DNA from: an uncultured Brachyspira sp.
GTDB taxonomy: Bacteria > Spirochaetota > Brachyspiria > Brachyspirales > Brachyspiraceae
Assembly (NCBI RefSeq): GCF_910588665.1
Contig: NZ_CAJUPR010000013.1
Span: forward strand, 160-45,265
Direction of reading: 5' to 3'
Length of the DNA stretch: 45,106 nucleotides
The notes under the pieces are model-generated. The model did no database searches and was not told the origin of the DNA. It saw only the letters and a list, made by a program, of their open reading frames with translations. Each line of letters opens with the position of its first letter. Position 1 is the first letter of the stretch. Position numbers and translations under genes: made by a program. Below, piece after piece: positions 1-7,977 of the stretch.

Positions 1-239
1 CAATAATATTATACTATAAAATATATTCTCTTTCCTATAAGAATCAATTGCTATTGCAAAACTTTTTTTATAATAAATATATATTAGTTTTTAAAAAAAA
101 TTATTTGATCATTAAAAATAAAATTATATATTTTAATATACGCTTTAAATATGCATGCATAATAACTCTTTTCTGCATATATATAATCTGATAAATATTT
201 TTCATCAATTATATATCTCATAAATTAAAGGAGTTTTTT

Positions 240-1160
240 ATGTACTTGGCGCCTGTAGGCTTAGTGGTTTATAATAGAATAGAACATACAAAAAGAGTAA
301 TTGAAGCATTAAAGAAAAATACTTTAGCCTCTGATACGGACTTATATATATTTTCAGATGCTCCAAGCAGAAAAGAAGATGAAAAAGCCGTTTTTGAAAT
401 CAGGGAATATATTAAAACGCTGAATGACGGATTTAAAAATGTTTATATATATGAATCTCAAAAAAACTTAGGCATAAAATATTCCACAATTAAAGCCGTA
501 AATACAATATTTGAAAAGCATGAGTATTTTATCGGTTTGGAAGATGATATTGAAACTAATAAATATTTTCTTGAGTTTATGAATAATGCCTTAAATTATT
601 ATAAAGATGATGAAGATGTTATTTCAGTAACAGCATTTTCTCATAAGCATGCCACTGAAAAACATAAATATGATGTTATATTTACTTATGCTTTTCATAG
701 CTGGGGCTGGGGTACTTGGAGAAGTAAATGGCAATGCATAAATTGGGATACATGCGATATTTCTTGGTATAATAAAAGCATTAAGCATAAAATATTAGGC
801 TCTGTTTTTTCTTGGTTTCATTTACTGGCTGTAAAAAAATCGGTGAAGCATAATTATAAAAATAATTTATGGGATGTTTATTTTTCATTTATTATGTATA
901 AAAGAAAAAAATTATGCGTTTGGCCTTCAAAAAAATCTTTTACAAATAATATAGGTTTCGACGGTACAGGATATCATAAGTTTAATTTTCATCATGGTTA
1001 TTTTGAAATGAATTTAGATAATGATAATATGCATATAGAGTTTTCATCAGATAAAAAAATGAATTTTTTTGAATATTTAATTATATCTATAAAGATAGGA
1101 ATATTCAGCTGGACTAAAGGATTTATAAGTATGTTTTTCAATAATTTTTTAAAAAAATAA
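240..1160 (+). CDS. GT2-like glycosyltransferase
   Basis: A 306-residue protein that probably transfers a sugar from a nucleotide-sugar donor onto a surface glycan or protein. The N-terminus (PVGLVVYNRIEHTKRVIEAL) is the usual start of a GT-A fold. The pair EDD at about residues 101-103 fits the metal/donor-binding acidic motif, and the later GWGTWRSKW stretch is typical of one bacterial GT2-like subgroup. The C-terminus is hydrophobic and basic and may contact the membrane. Start chosen because AAAGGAG lies about 6 bases upstream. It is followed convergently by the HAD gene, with only 4 bases between stops. The acceptor cannot be told from the sequence; no other glycan genes flank it, so it may be an outlier of a locus left of the window. 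Confidence 0.8.
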   Translation: MYLAPVGLVVYNRIEHTKRVIEALKKNTLASDTDLYIFSDAPSRKEDEKAVFEIREYIKTLNDGFKNVYIYESQKNLGIKYSTIKAVNTIFEKHEYFIGLEDDIETNKYFLEFMNNALNYYKDDEDVISVTAFSHKHATEKHKYDVIFTYAFHSWGWGTWRSKWQCINWDTCDISWYNKSIKHKILGSVFSWFHLLAVKKSVKHNYKNNLWDVYFSFIMYKRKKLCVWPSKKSFTNNIGFDGTGYHKFNFHHGYFEMNLDNDNMHIEFSSDKKMNFFEYLIISIKIGIFSWTKGFISMFFNNFLKK

Positions 1161-1164
1161 TAAA

Positions 1165-1785
1165 CTATAATACAGACCATTTTTCAATCTTTATAACCCA
1201 AGCATTTGTTTTATTAGCAGCTTCAAGTCCTACTCTGCTGTCTTCAAATATAATGCTTTCTTTCTCGGACACCTTAAAATGCTCCATACATTTAAAGAAT
1301 ATTTCAGGGTCAGGTTTTTTATTTTCTATATCATCTCCAGTTAAAATTAAATCAAATAATCCGTTAAGGTTAAACTCTTTTAGTATGCCGTATACTCCGT
1401 TAGGAGAGGCGGTTGTTGCCAATGCCGTATATTTCTTATTTTCTTTTTTATCTTTATTTTCAATTAAAGTTTCTAACATAAAAGGATGCATATTAATCAT
1501 ATTAAGATTTCCTAAATATATTTCTTCTTTTTTGTTATGTATTTCTTCTATAAGCTGATTATTTTTACCGTCATCATCTGCAAGCTTATTCTTTAATTTT
1601 AAAATACTTCTTATAAATACTTTATAATGAAGCCCGAAACATTTATTATAATAATATTCTTTATCCAATTCTATATTAAATTGCTTTAAAGCATTGTAAT
1701 ATGAATAATAATTTAAGCAGGCGCTGTCTATCATAGTACCGTCCATATCGAATATCAAGAGCTTTATTTTTTCTAATTGAATCAT
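1165..1785 (-). CDS. HAD-superfamily hydrolase (phosphatase/phosphoglucomutase-like)
   Basis: A 206-residue HAD subfamily IA enzyme, cytoplasmic. Motif I is FDMDGTMIDS near residue 12, with both catalytic aspartates. A helical cap follows (about residues 20-90). Motif II is the TTASPNG region, and motif III/IV are the KKPDPEIF lysine and the IIFEDSRVG acidic pair. The layout resembles beta-phosphoglucomutase or phosphoglycolate-type phosphatases; the substrate cannot be named. The ribosome-binding site is weak (GGAAATAAAAA before ATG). It is transcribed divergently from the ravA-like gene, sharing a roughly 90-base intergenic region. Confidence 0.85.
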   Translation of the reverse strand: MIQLEKIKLLIFDMDGTMIDSACLNYYSYYNALKQFNIELDKEYYYNKCFGLHYKVFIRSILKLKNKLADDDGKNNQLIEEIHNKKEEIYLGNLNMINMHPFMLETLIENKDKKENKKYTALATTASPNGVYGILKEFNLNGLFDLILTGDDIENKKPDPEIFFKCMEHFKVSEKESIIFEDSRVGLEAANKTNAWVIKIEKWSVL

Positions 1786-1865
1786 TTTTTATTTCCATTT
1801 TGAAATTTAATATTAGTCAATTATATCATAATAAAATAAATAATTCCAATTTATAATAAAAATGC

Positions 1866-1871
1866 TATAAT
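1866..1871 (+). promoter_or_regulatory. -10-like TATAAT just before the RavA-like start codon
   Basis: A perfect TATAAT lies 7 bases before the ATG at 1879, and no Shine-Dalgarno sequence is visible. If used as a -10 box, transcription would begin on or next to the start codon and give a leaderless mRNA. The -35 region (around 1844-1849, TTCCAA) is a poor match, and TATAAT occurs easily by chance in DNA this AT-rich. Confidence 0.3.
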
Positions 1872-1878
1872 AAATATT

Positions 1879-3465
1879 ATGAAAGATACTAAATCAAGAA
1901 TAGAAAAAATTATTAAGCTTCTTTCTGAAGATCTTTATGAAAGAGAGGAAATAGCGGCATTAACTTTGCTTAGCGCTTTGGCAGGAAAGCCCGTGTTTTT
2001 ATACGGTCCTCCGGGTACGGCTAAAAGTTTTATAGCAAAGAGAGTATCTTCGGCATTTAAAGATTCTAAATATTTCGGATATTTGATGCATAGATTCAGC
2101 ACGCCTGAGGACATATTCGGACCTATTAGTTTAGAGGAATTAAAAAACGACAGATATGTCAGGAAAACAGAAGGCTATCTGCCAGATTGCGATTTTGCAT
2201 TTTTAGATGAAATTTGGAAAAGCACTCCTGCAATATTAAATACGCTTCTTACAATAATAAATGAAAGAGTTTTTAAAAACGGTTATGAAGAAATAAAAGT
2301 TCCGCTTAAGGCATTGATTTCGGCAAGTAATGAAACTCCGCCAGAAGGACAGGGACTTGAGGCTTTATATGACAGATTTATTATGCGTTTAATGGTAAGC
2401 CCTATAAAAAATAAAAATAATTTTGAAAAAATACTTCAGAATACTGAAAGTCATTCATATATAGATATTGATGATGATTTAAAAATTTCATCAGATGAAT
2501 GGATAAAAATAAGAAAAGAAGCAGGCAATATAAAGCTTTCAAAAACGGTTATTGATATAATTCATAATATAAAGCTTTCCATAGAAAAATTTAATGAAGA
2601 TAATAAGAATATCGCAATATATGTGTCAGATAGAAGATGGCAGCATATTTCATATTTATTAAAAATGTCAGCATATTTAAGCAGAAAAAACGAGGCGGAT
2701 ATTTATGAAGCTTTTTTAATAGAATATTGCTTATGGAGCAGCGAAGAGCATATTGATGCTGTAAAGAAAATCGTTGAAAGCTCTATTAAAAAATCATGCC
2801 GTTTTTATAATGATAATATTAATGAATGGAGAGAAAACTTTCAAAAAATTCAGAAAAATATTGATGAAGAGTTTTATAATTTAGAAAAAAAATATGATAC
2901 GGAAAATATTGATGATAAGCCGCATATAGCTAAAACTTTATCAGTAAATATAGATAAATACGGCAATAAGGGAGAAACAATAATTTATATACCTATAAAA
3001 CAATTAGGAAAGAAAGGATATTTTTATCCGTTGGATATAGGGCGAAATCAAACCAGAAAATTCAGATGCAATTTTAACTCTTCTGATAAATGCACTGTTG
3101 AAATAAACTCAGCCTTATTTGCCAATGGTTTTTCTGCCGATATGCTTTCAAAAAATTATGAGTTTTTAGATTATGCAGAACCTGAATATTATATGAAGAA
3201 AACAAGTATGAAAAAGCAGACTAAAGAGAAAAAAGAAGAATATTTAAATCTTATAAACTCTCTGCTATTAAGTATTGAAAATATTATAAATACTTCAAAA
3301 AATAATTTTAATAAAAGTAAATCATATTCAAAGAGCGTTTTTATGCCCGGAGAAAAATTCTGCTTATATGAAGATATATTTAATTCCTATACGGCAGGTC
3401 TTGAAAGCGAAAAATTGGATGCCGAAAGATTAAAAAGCGAAATAGAAAATTATGAAGCAATTTAA
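1879..3465 (+). CDS. ravA: MoxR-family AAA+ ATPase, RavA-like
   Basis: A 528-residue cytoplasmic AAA+ ATPase of the MoxR/RavA group, thought to act as a chaperone-like motor with its VWA partner. Walker A is GPPGTAKS (residues 43-50); Walker B is FAFLDEIWK (about 106-114), including the tryptophan-containing form usual for RavA. Sensor 1 is the SASNE stretch, and YVSDRRW near residue 250 matches the sensor-2 region. The C-terminal half (about 300-528) would hold the LARA-like and helical parts but is divergent. Length is close to E. coli RavA (about 500). It overlaps the following VWA gene by 14 bases, the arrangement expected of ravA-viaA. No ribosome-binding site is seen. The symbol rests on domain layout and neighbour, not on proven orthology. 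Confidence 0.85.
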   Translation: MKDTKSRIEKIIKLLSEDLYEREEIAALTLLSALAGKPVFLYGPPGTAKSFIAKRVSSAFKDSKYFGYLMHRFSTPEDIFGPISLEELKNDRYVRKTEGYLPDCDFAFLDEIWKSTPAILNTLLTIINERVFKNGYEEIKVPLKALISASNETPPEGQGLEALYDRFIMRLMVSPIKNKNNFEKILQNTESHSYIDIDDDLKISSDEWIKIRKEAGNIKLSKTVIDIIHNIKLSIEKFNEDNKNIAIYVSDRRWQHISYLLKMSAYLSRKNEADIYEAFLIEYCLWSSEEHIDAVKKIVESSIKKSCRFYNDNINEWRENFQKIQKNIDEEFYNLEKKYDTENIDDKPHIAKTLSVNIDKYGNKGETIIYIPIKQLGKKGYFYPLDIGRNQTRKFRCNFNSSDKCTVEINSALFANGFSADMLSKNYEFLDYAEPEYYMKKTSMKKQTKEKKEEYLNLINSLLLSIENIINTSKNNFNKSKSYSKSVFMPGEKFCLYEDIFNSYTAGLESEKLDAERLKSEIENYEAI

Positions 3466-4858
3466 TATAGATTCTTATAACAAAGAGATAAATAAAACAG
3501 AAGTTATGGCTAGAGGCTTATTTTACGGCTCTTTTAACAATATTGATGATGACAGATTGAAAAATGAACTTGAAATAAAGATTACAAAATGGAAAAAAGA
3601 TTTAGATACTTTTGTTCATGAAAATAATCCTTATAATGATAATAAAATAGAATTAGATATTGCATTAAAAAAACTAAAAAATAAATATGCATCCGAAGAG
3701 GATATATTAAACGATTTAAATAGCTTTAGTATTTTATCAAGTGATGCAAATACCGATTTTTGGAAAGATAAAATAAATAGCGGTTATAATTTAAATATTA
3801 TTAAAAATAATATTGTTTCATTATGGGAAAAAAATTATAATATAAAAAATAATGATTGGCTTGTATATACCGTAAAAGAAAGAAGAAAAAAATTTATTAA
3901 TGATATAGAATCTTGGATAATTTTATTAAAAAAATTAAAATATATGTCAAATATTTTAAGAATAAAAACGGGAGTATTATGGGATTTCAGAGCAGGAGAA
4001 CTTGAGGAAAAGGATATATCTTTATTAAATAGATGGGTTGATTTTATTAATGAGTATAAAGATATAGAAATTATATGCGATACTATGGGAAAAAGAGCTG
4101 ATGCTGAAAAATCTTTAACGAATATTGAGTTTAAAAATACATACAAATATACAAATAAGATGATAAGTTCTAAAGAAGAGATTGTCGGAATATATTTTGC
4201 AAAAGACATAGAAAATATTATTCCAGAGGAACTTTCTCTTTTATGCAATGAAAACAGTGAGAAGCTATTTAAACTAAAATATATAGAAAACAGACTTATG
4301 TGTTTTGATAAAAAAGCTTATGCATTTAATGAAAATGAATTTAACAGAATTAAAGCTGGATATAAAGAAGGCAAAGGAGATATGATTATATGCATAGACA
4401 CAAGCGGTTCTATGAAAGGCATTAATGAATATATCGCCAAAGCCGTAATGTTTAAAATGGTTATGCAGGCTTTATCGGAAAACAGAAATGTTTATCTTAT
4501 CAATTTCAGCACAGAAATATATTCATGCAGATTCAGCAGATATAACGGGATTGAAGATTTAATAAAATTTTTAAAGCTTAGCTACTATGGAGGATCCGAT
4601 ATATATAAGGCTCTTTATGAAGCAAATAGGATTATGAATACTTCAAGCTTCAAAAATGCCGATGTGCTGGTATTATCCGATTTTATAATGGAAGATATTC
4701 CTAATAATTTAGCTGCTATATGCTTAAGCCAGAGAAACAGGGGAAATAAATTTTTTGCAGTATCAATAGGAAAATTTCCATTCGGATATTCATATAGAAA
4801 AGTATTTAATAAGCATTGGATATTTGATATTGATAAAGGCATAAAAGAAATTTATTAA
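3452..4858 (+). CDS. viaA: VWA-domain protein, ViaA-like
   Basis: A 468-residue partner of the preceding AAA+ ATPase. The C-terminal VWA domain (about residues 305-468) begins MIICIDTSGSMKG, giving the MIDAS motif DxSxS; the threonine and aspartate positions downstream (YYGGSD and LVLSDF) are also present. The N-terminal 300 residues are helical, charged and rich in Lys/Asn, as in ViaA (about 480 residues). The start overlaps the end of the ATPase gene, so the two are probably translationally coupled. In E. coli the pair is linked to respiratory Fe-S proteins and aminoglycoside sensitivity; the role in this anaerobe is not evident. The gene ends one base before the convergent murI stop. Confidence 0.82.
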   Translation: MKQFNIDSYNKEINKTEVMARGLFYGSFNNIDDDRLKNELEIKITKWKKDLDTFVHENNPYNDNKIELDIALKKLKNKYASEEDILNDLNSFSILSSDANTDFWKDKINSGYNLNIIKNNIVSLWEKNYNIKNNDWLVYTVKERRKKFINDIESWIILLKKLKYMSNILRIKTGVLWDFRAGELEEKDISLLNRWVDFINEYKDIEIICDTMGKRADAEKSLTNIEFKNTYKYTNKMISSKEEIVGIYFAKDIENIIPEELSLLCNENSEKLFKLKYIENRLMCFDKKAYAFNENEFNRIKAGYKEGKGDMIICIDTSGSMKGINEYIAKAVMFKMVMQALSENRNVYLINFSTEIYSCRFSRYNGIEDLIKFLKLSYYGGSDIYKALYEANRIMNTSSFKNADVLVLSDFIMEDIPNNLAAICLSQRNRGNKFFAVSIGKFPFGYSYRKVFNKHWIFDIDKGIKEIY

Positions 4859-4859
4859 T

Positions 4860-5687
4860 TTATAATTTTATTTGATTAAAATCATATATTTCGTCTTTGG
4901 ACATAAATATATTTATGATTTTTTTTTCTCTTTCTATATTTTCAGTTGTGTATATATTTATTTTTTTTTGATTTCGCATATTAAGAATATTGTTTTTTTC
5001 TAAATATTTTTTTACGGATAAGGCTGTATAATAGGAAGGATCTATTATATTTTTTATTGAATTACTAATATCGGTTTTCAGTAAATTTTGTATATCGTTA
5101 ATTATATGAGGATAATGAGTGCATGCCAGTATTAAAGTATCCGATTCTTTATCTATATTTTTTAAATAATTTTTCAGCACATCGAATCTGTTTTTATGAC
5201 TATCCCAATTATTTTCTATCATAGGGCATAATTCTTTGCATATTACCTGAGTAACTTCAGCATTCCTGCTTTGTTGTGTTATTTTATCTTTGTATATATT
5301 TGAATGTATTGTAAACTCTGTGCCCATTATTGATATATTATTGTTTTTTGTATTATTCAAAGCTTCTCTTATGCCATTTGATATAACCTCTATTATAGGA
5401 ATTTCATATTTCTGCTTTAAAATGTCATAAGCGCAGGCAGATATGGTATTGCATGCTATTATTAAAATTTTGCATTTTTTGCTTATTAGAAATTCCGTCA
5501 TTTTCAATGTAAGATTTATTATTTCATCTTTTGATTTGTCTCCGTAGGGAATGTTGATATTATCTCCGATATATATATAATTTTCATTAGGCAGTATTTT
5601 TAATAATTGTTTTAAAACTGTTAATCCTCCAAAACCTGAATCAAAAATTGCTATCGGCATATCTGATATAGATGAATTAATATTCAT
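4860..5687 (-). CDS. murI: Glutamate racemase
   Basis: A 275-residue cofactor-independent racemase that converts L- to D-glutamate for peptidoglycan. The N-terminal signature AIFDSGFGGLTVL (about residues 13-25) carries the catalytic aspartate and serine. The two catalytic cysteines sit in IIACNTISA and LACTHYPHI. The GDNINIPYGDKS segment matches the conserved GDxxxxPYG. Length is normal. A good promoter (TTGACT, 16 bases, TATAAT) lies about 35 bases upstream, so it is probably a single-gene unit. It converges on the ViaA-like gene with essentially no spacer, so the two transcripts must overlap at their 3' ends. Confidence 0.95.
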   Translation of the reverse strand: MNINSSISDMPIAIFDSGFGGLTVLKQLLKILPNENYIYIGDNINIPYGDKSKDEIINLTLKMTEFLISKKCKILIIACNTISACAYDILKQKYEIPIIEVISNGIREALNNTKNNNISIMGTEFTIHSNIYKDKITQQSRNAEVTQVICKELCPMIENNWDSHKNRFDVLKNYLKNIDKESDTLILACTHYPHIINDIQNLLKTDISNSIKNIIDPSYYTALSVKKYLEKNNILNMRNQKKINIYTTENIEREKKIINIFMSKDEIYDFNQIKL

Positions 5688-5722
5688 ATATTACCTTAAT
5701 TTAAGCTGACTAAATCGGTATT

Positions 5723-5750
5723 ATTATATAAAGTATTTATATAAAGTCAA
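5723..5750 (-). promoter_or_regulatory. Promoter for murI
   Basis: On the minus strand, -35 TTGACT (5745-5750) and -10 TATAAT (5723-5728) are separated by 16 bases and lie just upstream of murI. It is divergent from the decarboxylase promoter about 40 bases away. Confidence 0.6.
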
Positions 5751-5791
5751 TAATATTGTGAAATAAACATTGTATTTTGTAATAAAATTAC

Positions 5792-5820
5792 TTGTATATA
5801 AGTAAAAAATAGTGTATAAT
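5792..5820 (+). promoter_or_regulatory. Promoter for the decarboxylase operon
   Basis: TTGTAT (5792-5797) and TATAAT (5815-5820) with 17-base spacing, 36 bases before the gamma-subunit ATG. A ribosome-binding site AGGAG follows. Confidence 0.6.
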
Positions 5821-5855
5821 TTAATAATTGAAATTTATATAAATAGGAGTTTTTA

Positions 5856-6101
5856 ATGAACAGCAGTATCATAGAAGCGCTACAAATAATGATCATAGGA
5901 ATAGTCATTGTTGTATTGTTTTTAATCATATTAGTATATGTTATGAAGCTAGTTGCAGCTATAGTTGCTCAGGTAGATAAATTAATGCCTCCTCCTAAAA
6001 CGGAAGCTGCTCCTTTACCTTCGGCAGTTCAAGCATCGGGTAATGATAAAATGACGGCTATTGCTATTGCTTTGGCGCATATTCATATCGCTAAAAAATA
6101 A
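5856..6101 (+). CDS. oadG: Na+-translocating decarboxylase gamma subunit (OadG-like)
   Basis: An 81-residue single-pass membrane protein. Residues about 8-40 form one long hydrophobic helix; then comes a proline-rich linker (PPPKTEAAPLP) and a short soluble tail ending in HIHIAKK. This is the plan of OadG/MmdD gamma subunits, which assemble the biotin-carrying alpha subunit on the membrane-embedded beta subunit; the C-terminal histidines resemble the metal-binding tail of some OadG proteins. Start supported by AGGAG 7 bases upstream. First gene of an operon with alpha and beta (gaps of about 36 and 34 bases). Sequence identity across this family is low, so position is the main evidence. Confidence 0.8.
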   Translation: MNSSIIEALQIMIIGIVIVVLFLIILVYVMKLVAAIVAQVDKLMPPPKTEAAPLPSAVQASGNDKMTAIAIALAHIHIAKK

Positions 6102-6137
6102 AAAAGTTATATAATAGTAAAATAAGGAGAAATGATA

Positions 6138-7943
6138 ATGGCTAAAAAAGAAATAAAATTTATGCTAACGGCATTCAGAGACGGTTTTCAATCCGTTTAC
6201 GGCGCTAGAGTATTATCTAAAGATTTTATGCCTGCTGTAGAGGCATTTGTAAAAGCAGGCGTTACATATTTTGAATCGGGCGGAGGAGCTACTTTTCAAA
6301 GCGCATTTTTCTATAATAATGAAAATGCTTTTGATGTAATGGACACTTTCAGAAAAACTGTCGGTAATGATGTTAATTTACAAACTTTAGCCAGAGGGGT
6401 TAATGTTGTAGGTTTGGAATCTCAGCCTAGAGAAATGATAAAAATGCATGCTCAGTTATTTAAAAAGCATGGCATAACTACAATAAGAAATTTTGACGCT
6501 TTAAATGATGTAAATAATCTTATTTTCAGCGGAAAATGCATTAAGGAAGCAGGACTTAAGCATCAGGTATGCGTCAGTATGATGGCCTTGCCCCCTGGAT
6601 GCGAAGGCGCTCATGATGCCGATTTTTATATTAAAGTATTAAAGCAGATTAAGGATAATGTTGATTTTGATTCCGTATGCTTTAAAGATGCTTCAGGCAC
6701 TACCACTCCTCAAGTTGTTTATGATACAGTTAAAGAAGCTAGAAAACTTTTAGGTTCCGATATGCATATACAAGTTCATAGTCATGAAACTGCAGGCATA
6801 GGCGCTGTTCAATACAGAGCCGCTTTAGATGCAGGATGCGATTGCATTGACCTTTCAGCCGCTCCTGTATCAGGAGGTACCTGTCAAACCGATTTAATTG
6901 TTATGTGGCATGCCTTGAGAGGCACAGATTATACTCTTAATATAGATATAGATAAAATAAGAGAGGCTGAGGAAGTATTTAAAGACTGCATGAAAGATTA
7001 TTTCCTTCCTCCTGAAAGCAGAACCGTAGAGCCTATGATTCCTTTTGCTCCTATGCCGGGCGGTGCTTTGACTGCAAATACTCAGATGATGAGAGACATT
7101 AATGTTATGAATAGATTCCCTGAAGTTATAAAAGCTATGACTGAGGTTGTTAAAAAAGGAGGATTCGGTACTTCCGTAACTCCAGTATCGCAGTTCTATT
7201 TTCAGCAGGCTTTTAATAATGTAATGCAGGGAAATTGGAAAAAAATAGCCGATGGTTACGGCAAAATGGTATTAGGTTATTTCGGCAAAACTCCTTCAGC
7301 TCCAGATCCTGAAATAGTAAAAATAGCAGGCGAACAATTAGGCTTGCAGCCTACAACAGAACTTGCTATGGATATAGATGATAAAAATCCTAAAAAAGGA
7401 AGAAAAGCCGCTGAACAGGCATTAAAAGATGCAGGCATAACAGATCTTTCCGATGAAAATGTATTTATAGCAGCCGCTTGTAAAGAAAAAGGCATACAAT
7501 TTCTTAAAGGAGAAGCTAAACTCGGCATTAGAAAAAATGCAGGAGCTTCTTCTTCAGACGGTATTAAAGCTGCAGGTAATGAGGTTACAGTTACTGTTGG
7601 GGGGTCAAGCTACGGTATAAAAATAGAAAACGGAAAAGCTCTAGTTGATGGCGTAAGCTATGATTATACAATTAAAGACGGTATTGCTGCAGGCTCCGTT
7701 CAGTCATCAGCTCCTGCTTCAGGAGGTTCTGCTACACCTGTTACTGCAGGTTTGCCGGGTACGGTTCTTAAAATACTTGCCCCAGCAGGAACACAAGTTC
7801 AGGACGGTACTACTATATTGGTAGTGGAGGCTATGAAAATGGAAGTAGAAATAAAATCAACTATTAACGGCACGGTAAAAGAAGTTAAAGTTAAACCGGG
7901 CGATGCTGTAGTTGCAGGTCAGGAATTAGCTATTGTCGGCTAA
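6138..7943 (+). CDS. oadA: Biotin-dependent decarboxylase alpha subunit (oxaloacetate decarboxylase type)
   Basis: A 601-residue carboxyltransferase that moves CO2 from a keto acid, most likely oxaloacetate, to biotin. The TIM-barrel is at residues about 8-300, followed by the PYC/OadA C-terminal domain and, after an Ala/Ser/Gly linker (about 510-530), a biotinyl domain. The biotin lysine is in EAMKMEVE, 34 residues from the end. Metal ligands appear kept: Asp15 in FRDGFQS, the lysine in CFKDASG, and the two histidines in VHSHETAG. However, the usual DTTLRDAHQS motif is altered (see findings). The ATG at 6138 is preferred to that at 6132 because AAGGAG ends only 2 bases before the latter. Decarboxylation energy is used by the beta subunit to pump Na+. 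Methylmalonyl-CoA is a less likely substrate. Confidence 0.85.
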   Translation: MAKKEIKFMLTAFRDGFQSVYGARVLSKDFMPAVEAFVKAGVTYFESGGGATFQSAFFYNNENAFDVMDTFRKTVGNDVNLQTLARGVNVVGLESQPREMIKMHAQLFKKHGITTIRNFDALNDVNNLIFSGKCIKEAGLKHQVCVSMMALPPGCEGAHDADFYIKVLKQIKDNVDFDSVCFKDASGTTTPQVVYDTVKEARKLLGSDMHIQVHSHETAGIGAVQYRAALDAGCDCIDLSAAPVSGGTCQTDLIVMWHALRGTDYTLNIDIDKIREAEEVFKDCMKDYFLPPESRTVEPMIPFAPMPGGALTANTQMMRDINVMNRFPEVIKAMTEVVKKGGFGTSVTPVSQFYFQQAFNNVMQGNWKKIADGYGKMVLGYFGKTPSAPDPEIVKIAGEQLGLQPTTELAMDIDDKNPKKGRKAAEQALKDAGITDLSDENVFIAAACKEKGIQFLKGEAKLGIRKNAGASSSDGIKAAGNEVTVTVGGSSYGIKIENGKALVDGVSYDYTIKDGIAAGSVQSSAPASGGSATPVTAGLPGTVLKILAPAGTQVQDGTTILVVEAMKMEVEIKSTINGTVKEVKVKPGDAVVAGQELAIVG

Positions 7944-7977
7944 TAATTTATACCTGTCTTTAAGGAGATAAAAAATA

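Noticed and set aside
1..239. A partial gene at the left edge
   Set aside because: No open frame or familiar motif was seen; the stretch is AT-rich intergenic DNA with a ribosome-binding site for the glycosyltransferase at its end.
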